A DNA stretch of 64,000 bases from Streptomyces hundungensis. GTDB taxonomy: Bacteria > Actinomycetota > Actinomycetes > Streptomycetales > Streptomycetaceae. Shown here in pieces: positions 27,094-37,409 of the stretch. The notes under the pieces are model-generated. The model saw only the letters and a program-made list of their open reading frames with translations. It made no database searches and was not told where the DNA came from. Position 1 is the first letter of the stretch. Each line of letters opens with the position of its first letter. The position numbers and the translations under genes were made by a program. Where the stretch lies: the NCBI RefSeq assembly GCF_003627815.1, contig NZ_CP032698.1:6944001-7008000 (forward strand), given 5' to 3'.

Positions 27094-29259
27094 TCAGCGC
27101 TTCAGCCCGCCGTCCCCCCGCTCCGCACGGAGCGGGAGGCGGCGGGCTTCCGCATGTCCGGGGCCCTCGGGCTGCTGCCCCTCGCGTGCGGGCGGCAACT
27201 CCCGTACGCCGTCGGCCTCTTGGCCGCCGGCCAGGGCCCGCGCCACCGCCGCGTCCGTCTCGATCCGGGCGCCGCGCCGACGGTGCTTCTCGTACGCCGC
27301 GTCGCCCAGCCGCTCCCGCGTCCGCTCCTCGCAGAGCACGTGCGCGGCGTAGAAGTACGCCGAACCGAATAGGGGCAGACCCACCGAGGGCCAGATCCGC
27401 TCGGCCGCGCCCTGGAGCACGGCGGCCTCCGCCGGGTCACCGGCGTCCACCTCGACCAGCGCCAACATTTCCAGGGTGAGTACCGTGCCGACCAGGTCGT
27501 GGAAGGTGTGACTGACGGCGAGCGTCTCGCGCAGCAAGGTGCGCGCACGCACCGGATCGCCCCCGTACCAGGCCGCGTACGCCAGGACGTACAGCGCATA
27601 CGCGCGCGCCCAGCGCTCGCCGTGCTCGTCGCAGACCTCCACGACGTGCTCGCAGATCGCGACGGCCTCGTCGAGCCGGCCCCGGAACCCCACCGCCATC
27701 GCCATCTCGACCCGGCCCATCAGCACATTGCTGTTGAGCTCACCGACCTCCTCATATCCGGCGAGGGCCTCGCGCAGCAGCTCCTCGGCGCGCGGCATGT
27801 CGTCGGTGACCAGCGCCAGACACCCGCAGCGGTGCACGGCGTACGCCACGGCCACCGCGTCCGCGCGCGACTCGGCCTCCTCACGGCACTCCTGCAAGGC
27901 GGCGATCGCCGCCACCGCGTCGCCCTGGAGCACCGCCACATAGCCGAGCACCCACAGCGCCTTCAGCCGTGAACTGTCGTGCTCGCTCTCGGCGTCCAGG
28001 ACCTGGGTCAGCCAGTGCCGGCCCTCCGCGAGCCGCCCGCAGCCGGCCCAGTAGAACCAGAGCGTGCCCGCCAGGTACTGGGCCAGGTGCGTGTCCTCGG
28101 GCGAGGCGAGCGAAAACTCCATCGCGGCCCGCACGTTGGGCAGCTCTGCCTCGACGCGGGCCGCCACCTCGGCCTGGCGCGGGCTGAACCAGTCCAGCTC
28201 GCACCAGGTGGCGAGCCCCAGGTACCAGTCGCGGTGGCGCCGGTGCAGCCGCTCCGCGTCACCCGTCGCCGCAAGCCACTCGGCACCGTACTCGCGGACC
28301 GTGTCGAGCAGCCGGTAGCGCAGGCCGCCCGCGCCGTCCTCGCGCACCACCACCGACTGGTCGAGCAGCTCACCGAGGACGTCCAGCACGTCCTGCTGCG
28401 GCAGATCGGGGCCCACGCAGATGTACTCGACGGCCTCCAGATCGAAGGCCCCCGCGAACACCGACAGCCGCGCCCACAGCAGCCGCTGCGCCCCCGTGCA
28501 CAGCTCATGGCTCCAGCCGATGGTCGTGCGCAGGGTCTGATGGCGGGGCAGCGCTCCCCGCCCGCCCCCGGTGAGCAGCCGGAATCGGTCGTCCAGGCGG
28601 CGCAGCAACTGCTCCACGGAGAGCGTGCCGAGCCGCCCGGCCGCCAGCTCCAGGGCCAGCGGGATCCCGTCGAGACGCCGGCACAGCTCGGCGGCGGCCG
28701 GCCCGTCCCCCTCGGACGGCCGCTCGGCGCCCCGCGATTCGGCCGCCCGCTCGGCGAACAGCGCCAGCGCGTCCCGCTCGTTCATCGGCGCCAGTGTGAA
28801 CACCCGCTCGCCGTCGATCCTGAGCGGCAGCCGCCCCGCGGCGAGGACCCGCAGGCGCGGGCAGCCCCGCAGGAGCTCCCGTACCAGCTCGGCGCAGTCC
28901 ACCACCACCTGCTCGAACCCGTCGAGCACCAGCAGGAGTTCACGCTCCGCGAGGTGGTCGAGGAGCAGTCGGCGCGGAGGCCGGGCCGTGTGGTCGGTCA
29001 GCCCCAGCGCCTCGACGACGGCGTGGTCAAGGAGGGCGGGGTCGGTGAGCGAGGACAGCTCCACCAGGCGGACGCCGTCGCAGTACCGTTCCTGCTCCGC
29101 CGTGGTGGCCGCGGCCCGCAGCGCGAGGCGGGTCTTGCCCACTCCGCCGACGCCGGTCACGGTGACCAGGCGCGCATCGAGGAGCAGCCGGTCGACACGG
29201 GCCAGTTCTCGGTCGCGCCCGACGAAGCGGTTCAACTCTGCGGGCAGATGGGAGCGCAT
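27094..29259 (-). CDS. NB-ARC ATPase with TPR-like repeats (AfsR/LuxR-regulator-like, no DNA-binding domain)
   Basis: A 721-aa STAND-type protein. Near residues 10-50 are 'LNRFVGRDRELARVD' and Walker A 'GVGGVGKTRLAL'; Walker B is 'LLLVLDGFEQVV'; 'GIPLALELAAGRL' marks the NB-ARC helical part. From about residue 370 there are degenerate TPR-like helical pairs. Relatives usually carry a SARP or LuxR HTH domain; none is seen at either end, so any output must be through partners. ATG 29259 is chosen because a promoter ends just before it. The 3' end lies inside the rpsD terminator hairpin. Confidence 0.82.
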   Translation of the reverse strand: MRSHLPAELNRFVGRDRELARVDRLLLDARLVTVTGVGGVGKTRLALRAAATTAEQERYCDGVRLVELSSLTDPALLDHAVVEALGLTDHTARPPRRLLLDHLAERELLLVLDGFEQVVVDCAELVRELLRGCPRLRVLAAGRLPLRIDGERVFTLAPMNERDALALFAERAAESRGAERPSEGDGPAAAELCRRLDGIPLALELAAGRLGTLSVEQLLRRLDDRFRLLTGGGRGALPRHQTLRTTIGWSHELCTGAQRLLWARLSVFAGAFDLEAVEYICVGPDLPQQDVLDVLGELLDQSVVVREDGAGGLRYRLLDTVREYGAEWLAATGDAERLHRRHRDWYLGLATWCELDWFSPRQAEVAARVEAELPNVRAAMEFSLASPEDTHLAQYLAGTLWFYWAGCGRLAEGRHWLTQVLDAESEHDSSRLKALWVLGYVAVLQGDAVAAIAALQECREEAESRADAVAVAYAVHRCGCLALVTDDMPRAEELLREALAGYEEVGELNSNVLMGRVEMAMAVGFRGRLDEAVAICEHVVEVCDEHGERWARAYALYVLAYAAWYGGDPVRARTLLRETLAVSHTFHDLVGTVLTLEMLALVEVDAGDPAEAAVLQGAAERIWPSVGLPLFGSAYFYAAHVLCEERTRERLGDAAYEKHRRRGARIETDAAVARALAGGQEADGVRELPPAREGQQPEGPGHAEARRLPLRAERGDGGLKR
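27104..27148 (+). terminator. Terminator of rpsD, overlapping the convergent gene's 3' end
   Basis: The inner stem 'ccgctccg' pairs perfectly around a CA loop, and about 12 further pairs ('agcccgcc' side) extend it with one mismatch and one bulge. It lies 31 nt after the rpsD stop. Read on the minus strand it encodes part of the last residues of the NB-ARC protein. Confidence 0.7.
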
Positions 29260-29268
29260 GGAACACGC

Positions 29269-29298
29269 AGCGTACTCAAGGGTATGCACTGCGTACAA
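29269..29298 (-). promoter_or_regulatory. Promoter of the NB-ARC/TPR gene
   Basis: On the minus strand TTGTAC and TACGCT are separated by 18 nt, and the ATG follows 9 nt after the second hexamer. The transcript would begin within two or three bases of the start codon, so it is nearly leaderless. Confidence 0.45.
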
Positions 29299-29381
29299 TC
29301 GGCTTGCACAACTCCGCTTGTGGCGGCGGGGAACGCGGTACGGGAAGCCATCGGTGGCGCGATAGGCTCGGAGGACTACCT

Positions 29382-29408
29382 TTTTCGAGGTTTTCGAGGT
29401 TTTCGAGT
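29382..29408. repeat. Three 9-bp tandem copies of 'ttttcgagg'
   Basis: Two exact copies and one ending in 't' sit 28 nt upstream of the DUF948 gene. This AT-richer patch is unusual for the window and lies where a promoter for the long alaS-aro unit would be expected. No hexamer pair is clear. Confidence 0.5.
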
Positions 29409-29435
29409 TCCGACGGGTTGCGGGGAGCGGTGCAA

Positions 29436-29876
29436 GTGTCCGGTGGAGAGGTGGCCGGGATCCTGGTGGCCGTCTTCTGGGCGATCCTGGTGTCCTTCCT
29501 CGCGGTCGTTCTCGTGAGGCTGGCCCAGACGCTGAGGGCGACGACCAAGCTGGTGGCGGAGGTGACGGACCAGGCCGTCCCGCTGCTCGCGGACGCCTCC
29601 CTCGCGGTGCGCTCCGCGCAGACCCAGCTCGACCGGGTCGACGCCATCGCCTCCGACGTCCAGGAAGTCACCGCCAACGCGTCCGCGCTCTCCACCACCG
29701 TGGCCTCCACCTTCGGTGGCCCGCTGGTGAAGGTGGCCGCGTTCGGGTACGGGGTGCGCCGGGCGATGGGGCGCAAGAGTGCCGCCCCGGCCGATGTGCC
29801 CGCCAAGTCGGCACGACGTACCGTGATCGTCGGGCGGACCGTGCCCCCCGCGCGGCGCTCGAAGCGAAAGGGCTGA
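29436..29876 (+). CDS. DUF948 membrane-anchored protein
   Basis: A 146-aa protein with one N-terminal membrane helix ('VAGILVAVFWAILVSFLAVVLV', residues 5-26), then a DUF948-like helical stretch ('LRATTKLVAEVTDQAVPLLADASLAVRSAQTQLDRVD') and a basic tail ending 'RRSKRKG'. Function is unknown. GTG 29436 follows 'ggggagcggtgcaa'. It heads a tight run with the DUF6167 gene (7 nt) and alaS, a conserved actinobacterial trio as I recall it. Confidence 0.85.
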   Translation: MSGGEVAGILVAVFWAILVSFLAVVLVRLAQTLRATTKLVAEVTDQAVPLLADASLAVRSAQTQLDRVDAIASDVQEVTANASALSTTVASTFGGPLVKVAAFGYGVRRAMGRKSAAPADVPAKSARRTVIVGRTVPPARRSKRKG

Positions 29877-29883
29877 CGCTGCG

Positions 29884-30240
29884 ATGTTCCGCCGTACGTT
29901 CTGGTTCACCGCGGGCGCGGCCGCCGGGGTCTGGGCCACCACCAAGGTCAACCGGAAGCTGAAACAGCTCACCCCGGAGAGCCTGGCCGCGCGCACCGCC
30001 GACAAGGCGGTCGAAGCCGGCCACCGGCTCAAGGACTTCGCCCTCGACATCAAGTCCGGCATGGCACAGCGCGAGGCCGAACTCAACGACGTCCTGGGCA
30101 TCGACGGGAGCGAGCCGCGCGAACTCCCCGCGCGGCGCCGCCTCGTCGCCCTCGACACCACCTCACAGCAGTACACGAAGCAGCAGCACACCAAGCAACA
30201 GCACACCAAGCATTCGTACGACCGGAATGAGGACCACTGA
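29884..30240 (+). CDS. DUF6167-like small membrane protein
   Basis: The 118-aa protein begins '[37 protein letters not shown]', a short hydrophobic N-terminus followed by a basic helical region, and ends in a Gln/Lys/His/Thr-rich tail made of near-perfect five-residue repeats ('[15 protein letters not shown]'). Function is unknown. The stop shares one base with the alaS start (TGATG), so alaS translation is coupled to it. Confidence 0.85.
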   Translation: MFRRTFWFTAGAAAGVWATTKVNRKLKQLTPESLAARTADKAVEAGHRLKDFALDIKSGMAQREAELNDVLGIDGSEPRELPARRRLVALDTTSQQYTKQQHTKQQHTKHSYDRNEDH

Positions 30241-32909
30241 TGGAGTCGGCCGAGATTCGCCGCCGCTGGCTGAGCTTCTTCGAGGAGCGCGGGCACACCG
30301 TCGTCCCTTCGGCGTCGCTCATCGCGGACGACCCGACTCTGCTGCTCGTCAACGCGGGCATGGTCCCCTTCAAGCCGTACTTCCTGGGTGAGACCAAGCC
30401 GCCCGCCCCGCGCGCCACCAGCGTGCAGAAGTGCGTGCGCACGCCGGACATCGAAGAGGTCGGCAAGACCACCCGGCACGGCACGTTCTTCCAGATGTGC
30501 GGCAACTTCTCCTTCGGGGACTACTTCAAGGAAGGCGCCATCACGTACGCCTGGGAGCTGCTCACCAGCTCCGTGGCGGACGGCGGCTACGGCCTGGAGC
30601 CCGAGAAGCTCTGGATCACCGTCTACCTCGACGACGACGAGGCCGAGCGCATCTGGCACGAGGTCGTCGGCGTGCCCAAGGAGCGCATCCAGCGCCTGGG
30701 CAAGAAGGACAACTTCTGGTCCATGGGCGTGCCCGGACCGTGCGGGCCCTGCTCCGAGATCAACTACGACCGCGGCCCCGAGTTCGGCGCCGAGGGCGGC
30801 CCGGCCGTCAACGACGAGCGGTACGTGGAGATCTGGAACCTGGTCTTCATGCAGTACGAGCGCGGCGCCGGTGACGGCAAGGAGGACTTCCCGATCCTGG
30901 GTGACCTCCCCTCCCAGAACATCGACACCGGCCTCGGCCTCGAACGCCTCGCGATGATCCTGCAAGGCGTGCAGAACATGTACGAGACCGACACCCTGCG
31001 CGTCGTCATGGACAAGGCCACCGAGCTGACCGGTGTGCGCTACGGCGACAAGCACGAGTCAGACGTGTCGATGCGGGTGGTCGCCGACCACATCCGTACC
31101 TCCGTGATGCTCATCGGCGACGGCGTGACCCCCGGCAACGAGGGCCGCGGCTATGTGCTGCGCCGCATCATGCGCCGCGCCATCCGCAACATGCGGCTCA
31201 TGGGCGCCACCGGCCCCGTCGTTCAGGAACTGATCGACGTCGTCATCAAGACGATGGGCCAGCAGTACCCGGAGCTCGTCACCGACCGCAAGCGCATCGA
31301 GACGGTCGCGCTCGCTGAGGAGGCCGCGTTCCTCAAGGCGCTGCGCGGCGGCACCAACATCCTGGACACCGCCATCACCGAGACCAAGGCCACCGGTGGC
31401 ACGGTCCTCGCCGGCGACAAGGCGTTCCTGCTCCACGACACCTGGGGCTTCCCGATCGACCTCACCCTGGAGATGGCCGCCGAACAGGGCCTGTCCGTGG
31501 ACGAGGACGGCTTCCGCCGCCTGATGAAGCAGCAGCGCGACCAGGCCAAGGCCGACGCCCGCGCCAAGAAGACCGGTCACGCCGACCTGTCCGCCTACCG
31601 CGAGGTGGCCGACGCCTCCGGCGCCACCGACTTCACCGGCTACACCGCCACCGAGAACGAGTCGACCATCGTCGGCCTGCTCGTCGACGGCGTGCCCTCG
31701 CCCGCCGCCACCGAGGGCGACGAGGTCGAGGTCGTCCTCGACCGCTCGCCGTTCTACGCCGAGGGCGGCGGCCAGCTCGCCGACCAGGGCCGCATCAAGC
31801 TCGACAGCGGCGCGGTCATCGAGGTCCGCGACGTGCAGAAGCCGGTCCCCGGCGTGCACGTGCACAAGGGTGTCGTCCAGGTCGGCGAGGTGACGGTCGG
31901 CGCGTCCGCGTACGCCGCCATCGACACCAGGCGCCGCCGGGCCATCGCCCGCGCCCACTCCGCGACCCACCTCACCCACCAGGCGCTGCGCGACGCGCTC
32001 GGCCCGACCGCCGCCCAGGCCGGCTCGGAGAACTCGCCGGGCCGCTTCCGCTTCGACTTCGGCTCGCCCGCCGCCGTCCCCGGCACGGTCCTCACCGATG
32101 TCGAGCAGAAGATCAACGAGGTCCTCGCCCGCGAACTCGACGTGCAGGCCGAGGTCATGTCGATCGACGAGGCCAAGAAGCAGGGCGCCATCGCCGAGTT
32201 CGGCGAGAAGTACGGCGAGCGGGTCCGTGTGGTCACCATCGGCGACTTCTCCAAGGAGCTGTGCGGCGGCACCCACGTCCACAACACCGCCCAGCTGGGT
32301 CTGGTGAAGCTGCTCGGCGAGTCGTCCATCGGCTCCGGGGTGCGCCGCATCGAGGCCCTGGTCGGCGTCGACGCGTACAACTTCCTGGCGCGTGAGCACA
32401 CCGTCGTCGCCCAGCTCCAGGAGCTGGTCAAGGGACGCTCCGAGGAGCTGCCGGAGAAGATCTCCGCCATGCTCGGCAAGTTGAAGGACGCCGAGAAGGA
32501 GATCGAGAAGTTCCGCGCGGAGAAGGTGCTCCAGGCCGCCGCCGGTCTGGTCGACTCCGCCAAGGACGTCCGCGGCACCGCGCTCGTCACCGGCCAGGTG
32601 CCGGACGGCACCTCCGCCGACGACCTGCGCAAGCTGGTCCTCGACGTGCGCGGCCGCATCCCGGGTGACCGCCCGGCCGTCGTCGCCCTGTTCACCACGG
32701 CCAACGGCCGCCCGGTCACCGTCATCGCCACCAACGAGGCCGCCCGCGAGCGCGGCCTCAAGGCCGGCGAGCTGGTCCGCACCGCCGCGAAGACCCTCGG
32801 AGGCGGAGGCGGCGGCAAGCCGGACGTCGCCCAGGGCGGCGGCCAGAACCCGGACGCGATCGGCGACGCCATGGACGCCGTCGAGCGCCAGGTCGCCGAG
32901 ACCGCCTGA
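30240..32909 (+). CDS. alaS: Alanine--tRNA ligase
   Basis: AlaRS charges tRNA-Ala and edits mischarged Ser/Gly. The 889-aa protein has the class II core ('[22 protein letters not shown]', motif 2 '[35 protein letters not shown]' region), the editing domain zinc ligands in '[13 protein letters not shown]' and 'CGGTHVHN', and a C-terminal C-Ala domain with a Gly-rich '[16 protein letters not shown]'. It is full length. The stop overlaps the ruvX start by one base. Confidence 0.97.
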   Translation: MESAEIRRRWLSFFEERGHTVVPSASLIADDPTLLLVNAGMVPFKPYFLGETKPPAPRATSVQKCVRTPDIEEVGKTTRHGTFFQMCGNFSFGDYFKEGAITYAWELLTSSVADGGYGLEPEKLWITVYLDDDEAERIWHEVVGVPKERIQRLGKKDNFWSMGVPGPCGPCSEINYDRGPEFGAEGGPAVNDERYVEIWNLVFMQYERGAGDGKEDFPILGDLPSQNIDTGLGLERLAMILQGVQNMYETDTLRVVMDKATELTGVRYGDKHESDVSMRVVADHIRTSVMLIGDGVTPGNEGRGYVLRRIMRRAIRNMRLMGATGPVVQELIDVVIKTMGQQYPELVTDRKRIETVALAEEAAFLKALRGGTNILDTAITETKATGGTVLAGDKAFLLHDTWGFPIDLTLEMAAEQGLSVDEDGFRRLMKQQRDQAKADARAKKTGHADLSAYREVADASGATDFTGYTATENESTIVGLLVDGVPSPAATEGDEVEVVLDRSPFYAEGGGQLADQGRIKLDSGAVIEVRDVQKPVPGVHVHKGVVQVGEVTVGASAYAAIDTRRRRAIARAHSATHLTHQALRDALGPTAAQAGSENSPGRFRFDFGSPAAVPGTVLTDVEQKINEVLARELDVQAEVMSIDEAKKQGAIAEFGEKYGERVRVVTIGDFSKELCGGTHVHNTAQLGLVKLLGESSIGSGVRRIEALVGVDAYNFLAREHTVVAQLQELVKGRSEELPEKISAMLGKLKDAEKEIEKFRAEKVLQAAAGLVDSAKDVRGTALVTGQVPDGTSADDLRKLVLDVRGRIPGDRPAVVALFTTANGRPVTVIATNEAARERGLKAGELVRTAAKTLGGGGGGKPDVAQGGGQNPDAIGDAMDAVERQVAETA

Positions 32910-33373
32910 TGAGACGAGGACGCCGGCTCGCGATCGATGTCGGGGACGCACGCATCGGGGTCGCCTCGTGCGACCCCGACGGGGTGCTCGCCACGCCGGT
33001 GGAGACCGTGCCGGGACGTGACGTCCCGGCCGCCCACCGGCGGCTGCGCCAGCTCGTCGAGGAGTACGAGCCGATCGAGGTGATCGTCGGACTGCCCCGC
33101 TCCCTCAACGGGGGCGAGGGCCCGGCGGCGGCCAAGGTCCGCGTCTTCACGCGGGAGTTGGCGCGCGGCATCGCCCCGATCGGGGTGCGGCTCGTGGACG
33201 AGCGGATGACGACGGTGACCGCCAGCCAGGGACTGCGCGCCTCCGGGGTGAAGTCCAAGAAGGGACGTTCCTTCATCGACCAGGCGGCCGCCGTGGTCAT
33301 CCTTCAGAACGCCCTTGAGGCCGAACGGGTGTCAGGTAACGCTCCGGGCGAAGGCGTCGAAGTGGTTATCTGA
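32909..33373 (+). CDS. ruvX: Putative pre-16S rRNA nuclease / Holliday junction resolvase-like RuvX
   Basis: The 154-aa YqgF/RuvX protein has an RNase H fold with 'LAIDVGDARIGVA' near residue 7, 'VIVGLPRSLNG' and 'LVDERMTTVTA', and the final Asp in 'FIDQAAAVVIL', giving a complete acidic active-site set. The E. coli orthologue is implicated in 16S 5'-end maturation. ATG 32909 overlaps the alaS stop (TGATG). mltG starts 101 nt later. Confidence 0.93.
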   Translation: MRRGRRLAIDVGDARIGVASCDPDGVLATPVETVPGRDVPAAHRRLRQLVEEYEPIEVIVGLPRSLNGGEGPAAAKVRVFTRELARGIAPIGVRLVDERMTTVTASQGLRASGVKSKKGRSFIDQAAAVVILQNALEAERVSGNAPGEGVEVVI

Positions 33374-33474
33374 TCGCGATACGGTAACGTTCCGGCCGAT
33401 GCGGAGGCATTCGAACAGTCACCGCACAGCAAAAGAGGCGGACCGTCCGGATGCCTCGCGGCTCTAGGGGACCG

Positions 33475-35208
33475 ATGACTGAGTATGGCCGGGGCCAAGG
33501 CTCCGAACCGTGGCACCCAGAGGACCCCCTCTTCGGGGACCAGGGGTGGGGAGCGCAGCAGGCTGCCTCCGGTCAGGCTTCGTACGACGGCCACCAGCAG
33601 CAGGAGCAGTACCCGCAGCAGTACCACCCGCAGCAGCCGCAGGACCCGTACGGGCAGCAGCCCTACGCCGAGCAGCCGCAGCCGCAGCCGCACTACGCCG
33701 AGCAGCAGGGCTACGTCGAACAGCCCCAACAGGGCTACCCCCAGCAGCAGTACGCGCAGCAGTACGCGGCCCCGCCGCAGCAGCCGCAGCACTACGACGG
33801 GGGCTGGGACGCCACCGGCCGGCAGGCCGCCATGCCCTACGCGGGTCAGCAGCCGGACCCGTACCCCCACGGCTACGCCGAAGAGGGCCACGACCTCTAC
33901 GGCACGCCCGAGGCGTATCCGCCGCCGCAGCCGCCCGGCCAGCGGCAGGCCCCCACCGTGCCCGAGGTGCCCGAACAGGGCCACGAGTGGAACGCCGAAC
34001 CGCAGGAGGAGAACCACCCGTTCTTCACCGGCGTTGACGACAGCGAACGGGACGACGACGAGCCGCGCGAGTCCCGCCGCGCCTCCGCGGGCGGCGGCGG
34101 CCGCGACCGGCGGAGCAAGACCAAGAAGAAGGGCAAGAGCGGGCGCGCCTGCCTCGTCCTCGCGGTGATCTTCGCGGTGGGGGCCGGCGGAATCGGTTAC
34201 GTGGGCTACGACTTCTACCAGAAGAAGTTCGGCTCGGCCCCCGACTACGTGGGTGAGGGCGCGGGCGAGAGCGTCACCATCGAGGTGCCGACCGGCGCCG
34301 GCGGCTCCGAGATCGGCCAGCTCCTCAAGCAGGCCGGTGTCGTCAAGAGCATCGACGCCTTCGTCCAGGCGCAGAACGACGACCCCAAGGGCAAGACGAT
34401 CCAGGCCGGCGCCTACACGCTGAAGAAGGGCATGTCGGCGGCGAGCGCGATCAAGTTGATGCTCAACCCGGCCAGCCGCAACTCGCTCATCATTCCCGAA
34501 GGCAAACGAAACGCCTGGGTCTACGGCGAGATCGACAAGCGGCTCGGCGTCTCCTCCGGCACGACCAAGGAGATCGCGCTCAAGAACGCCGACAGCATGG
34601 GTCTGCCGGACTGGGCCAAGGGCCACAAGAACGTCAAGGACCCGCTGGAAGGGTTCCTCTACCCGGCGAGCTACCCGGTCGCCAAGGGCATGAAGCCCGA
34701 GGACGTGCTCAAGAAGATGGTCAACCGGGCCACCTCCGAGTACGGCAAGCAGGACCTGGCCGCCGAGGCCAAGAAGCTGCATCTGGACGGCCCCTGGCAG
34801 CTCCTCACCGTCGCGAGCCTGGTGCAGGCCGAGGGCAAGACGCCCGACGACTTCCGCAGGATGTCCGAGGTCGTCTACAACCGCCTCAAGCCGGACAACA
34901 CCCAGACCAACCAGAAGCTCCAGTTCGACTCGGCGTACAACTACCTCACCAACCAGAGCAACATCAAGATCGGCCTGTCCGAGATCAACAGCAACCCGGA
35001 CCCGTACAACACCTACAAGTGGCGGGGTCTGACGCCCGGGCCGATCGGCAACCCCGGCAGCGAGGCGATGGCCGCGGCGCTGGACCCGACGAGCGAGGGC
35101 TGGATGTACTTCGTGGCCACCGACGGCCAGCACAAGACCGAATTCGCCAAGACGCTGAGCGAGTTCAACAAGCTGAAGGACGAGTTCAATGCCCAGTCCG
35201 GCCAGTGA
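33475..35208 (+). CDS. mltG: Endolytic peptidoglycan transglycosylase MltG (YceG-like)
   Basis: MltG cuts nascent glycan strands at the membrane. The 577-aa protein has a long cytoplasmic head rich in Gln, Tyr and Pro (residues 15-150, many 'QQYxQQ' runs), a basic stretch, one membrane helix near 223-245 ('ACLVLAVIFAVGAGGIGYVGY'), and the YceG domain with 'IPEGKRNAWVYGEID', the catalytic Glu in 'VASLVQAEGKTPDDF' and 'GLTPGPIGNPGSEAM'. I chose ATG 33475 ('MTEYGRGQG'), with 'aggggaccg' before it; ATG 33451 is an alternative. Confidence 0.93.
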   Translation: MTEYGRGQGSEPWHPEDPLFGDQGWGAQQAASGQASYDGHQQQEQYPQQYHPQQPQDPYGQQPYAEQPQPQPHYAEQQGYVEQPQQGYPQQQYAQQYAAPPQQPQHYDGGWDATGRQAAMPYAGQQPDPYPHGYAEEGHDLYGTPEAYPPPQPPGQRQAPTVPEVPEQGHEWNAEPQEENHPFFTGVDDSERDDDEPRESRRASAGGGGRDRRSKTKKKGKSGRACLVLAVIFAVGAGGIGYVGYDFYQKKFGSAPDYVGEGAGESVTIEVPTGAGGSEIGQLLKQAGVVKSIDAFVQAQNDDPKGKTIQAGAYTLKKGMSAASAIKLMLNPASRNSLIIPEGKRNAWVYGEIDKRLGVSSGTTKEIALKNADSMGLPDWAKGHKNVKDPLEGFLYPASYPVAKGMKPEDVLKKMVNRATSEYGKQDLAAEAKKLHLDGPWQLLTVASLVQAEGKTPDDFRRMSEVVYNRLKPDNTQTNQKLQFDSAYNYLTNQSNIKIGLSEINSNPDPYNTYKWRGLTPGPIGNPGSEAMAAALDPTSEGWMYFVATDGQHKTEFAKTLSEFNKLKDEFNAQSGQ

Positions 35209-36031
35209 GGGCGCGCGACGGGCGGCCGTGCTCGGGTCGCCCATCGCGCACTCCCTCTCCCCGGTCCTGCACCGGGCCGCGTACGCCGAACTCGGCCTCC
35301 GGCACTGGTCCTACGACCGGTTCGAGATCGACGAGGCCGGGCTCTCCGGCTTCTTCGCGGGGCTCGACACCTCCTGGGCCGGTCTCTCGCTCACGATGCC
35401 GCTGAAGCGGGCGGTCATCCCGCTGCTCGACGCGGTGAGCGCGACGGCGGCCTCCGTCGAGGCGGTCAACACCGTCGTCTTCACGGACGACGGCCGTCGC
35501 CTGGGCGACAACACCGACATCCCGGGCATGATCGCGGCCCTGGGGGAGCGCGGGGTGACCCGGGTCGAGTCCGCCGCCGTCCTCGGCGCGGGCGCGACCG
35601 CCTCCTCGGCGCTCGCCGCCCTCGCCCGGATCTGCGTCGGCCCGGTCACGGCGTACGTACGCAGCGAGGAGCGGGCCGCGGAGATGCGCGGCTGGGGCGA
35701 GCGGCTGGAAGTCGACGTCCGCACCGCCGACTGGTCGCGGGCGGCCGAGGCCTTCGCGGCGCCGCTCGTCATCGCCACCACCCCGGCCGGCACCACCGAC
35801 GCGCTGGCCGCGGCCGTTCCCGAGCGGGCCGGCACCCTCTTCGACGTGCTGTACGAGCCCTGGCCGACCGCGCTCGCGGCCGCCTGGTCGGCGCGCGGGG
35901 GAGCCGTCGTCGGCGGCCTCGACCTGCTCGTGCACCAGGCCGTGCTCCAGGTCGAGCAGATGACGGGCTGTGCGAACGCGCCGCTCGACGCCATGCGCAA
36001 GGCGGGCGAGGCGGCGCTGGCGGGCCGTTGA
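35189..36031 (+). CDS. aroE: Shikimate dehydrogenase
   Basis: AroE reduces 3-dehydroshikimate to shikimate with NADPH. The 280-aa protein has the substrate motif '[17 protein letters not shown]', the catalytic Lys in '[13 protein letters not shown]', the Asp in '[10 protein letters not shown]', and a Rossmann loop '[12 protein letters not shown]'. The ATG lies 20 nt inside mltG in another frame, so translation is coupled. It opens the aro cluster; aroC follows after 193 nt. Confidence 0.93.
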   Translation: MPSPASEGARRAAVLGSPIAHSLSPVLHRAAYAELGLRHWSYDRFEIDEAGLSGFFAGLDTSWAGLSLTMPLKRAVIPLLDAVSATAASVEAVNTVVFTDDGRRLGDNTDIPGMIAALGERGVTRVESAAVLGAGATASSALAALARICVGPVTAYVRSEERAAEMRGWGERLEVDVRTADWSRAAEAFAAPLVIATTPAGTTDALAAAVPERAGTLFDVLYEPWPTALAAAWSARGGAVVGGLDLLVHQAVLQVEQMTGCANAPLDAMRKAGEAALAGR

Positions 36032-36224
36032 GTCAGCCGTGCCGTCCGGCCCCGTAAGGCGTACGGGGACGCGCGCGACCGGTCGGCCGTGGCCCCCTCT
36101 CGTCCGGTTGCTGGACCGGGGCCCGGCCCACCATGCGGACGTGGGAGGATCAGGGGTGGCGGGCCAGGGCCGCGCACCCGGCCGCGCCGTAGTGTCCAGG
36201 ACGCGCGAGCAACGAGGAGCACCG

Positions 36225-37409
36225 TTGAGCAGGTTGCGCTGGCTGACCGCGGGGGAGTCCCACGGACCCGCACTTGTCGCGACGCTGGAGGGCCTTCCCG
36301 CCGGCGTACCGATCACCACGGAGATGGTGGCCGACCACCTGGCCCGGCGGCGGCTCGGCTATGGGCGCGGCGCCCGCATGAAGTTCGAGCGCGACGAGGT
36401 GACCTTCCTCGGCGGCGTACGACACGGCCTGTCCATGGGCTCGCCGATCGCGGTCATGGTGGGCAACACCGAGTGGCCCAAGTGGGAGCAGGTCATGTCG
36501 GCCGACCCGGTCGACCCCGAGATCCTCGCGGAGCTCGCCCGCAACGCGCCGCTGACCCGCCCGAGGCCCGGCCACGCCGACCTCGCCGGCATGCAGAAGT
36601 ACGGCTTCGACGAGGCCCGGCCGATCCTGGAGCGCGCCAGCGCCCGGGAGACCGCCGCCCGCGTCGCGCTCGGCGCGGTGGCGCGCTCCTACCTCAAGGA
36701 GACGGCCGGCATCGAGATCGTCAGCCATGTGGTGGAGCTGGCCGCGGCCAAGGCGCCCTACGGCGTCGTGCCGACCCCCGCCGACGTCGAGAAGCTGGAC
36801 GCCGACCCGGTGCGCTGCCTGGACGCGGACGCCTCGAAGGCGATGGTCGCCGAGATCGACCAGGCCCACAAGGACGGCGACACCCTCGGCGGAGTCGTCG
36901 AGGTGCTCGCCTACGGAGTGCCCGTGGGCCTCGGCTCGCACGTCCACTGGGACCGCCGTCTGGACGCGCGGCTCGCCGCCGCCCTCATGGGCATCCAGGC
37001 GATCAAGGGCGTCGAGGTCGGCGACGGCTTCGGGCTCGCCCGGGTGCCCGGCTCGCAGGCGCACGACGAGATCGTCAACACCGACGAGGGCGTCAAGCGC
37101 ACCTCCGGCCGCTCCGGCGGCACCGAGGGCGGCCTGACCACCGGCGAACTGCTGCGCGTGCGCGCCGCGATGAAGCCGATCGCGACCGTGCCCCGCGCGC
37201 TCGCCACCATCGACGTCGCCACCGGCGAGGCCGCCAAGGCCCACCACCAGCGCTCCGACGTCTGTGCCGTACCGGCCGCTGGCATCGTCGCCGAGGCCAT
37301 GGTCGCGCTCGTCCTCGCGGACGCCGTCGCCGAGAAGTTCGGCGGCGACAGCGTGCCCGAGACCCGTCGCAACGTCGCGTCCTACCTCGACAACCTCCAG
37401 ATCCGGTGA
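36225..37409 (+). CDS. aroC: Chorismate synthase
   Basis: AroC makes chorismate from EPSP using reduced FMN. The 394-aa protein has '[27 protein letters not shown]' at the N-terminus, '[13 protein letters not shown]', '[11 protein letters not shown]' and '[21 protein letters not shown]'. TTG 36225 with 'aacgaggagcaccg' before it is the start; no ATG or GTG gives the conserved N-terminus. A TAGTGT hexamer at 36191 may be a -10. It overlaps aroK by 4 nt. Confidence 0.96.
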   Translation: MSRLRWLTAGESHGPALVATLEGLPAGVPITTEMVADHLARRRLGYGRGARMKFERDEVTFLGGVRHGLSMGSPIAVMVGNTEWPKWEQVMSADPVDPEILAELARNAPLTRPRPGHADLAGMQKYGFDEARPILERASARETAARVALGAVARSYLKETAGIEIVSHVVELAAAKAPYGVVPTPADVEKLDADPVRCLDADASKAMVAEIDQAHKDGDTLGGVVEVLAYGVPVGLGSHVHWDRRLDARLAAALMGIQAIKGVEVGDGFGLARVPGSQAHDEIVNTDEGVKRTSGRSGGTEGGLTTGELLRVRAAMKPIATVPRALATIDVATGEAAKAHHQRSDVCAVPAAGIVAEAMVALVLADAVAEKFGGDSVPETRRNVASYLDNLQIR

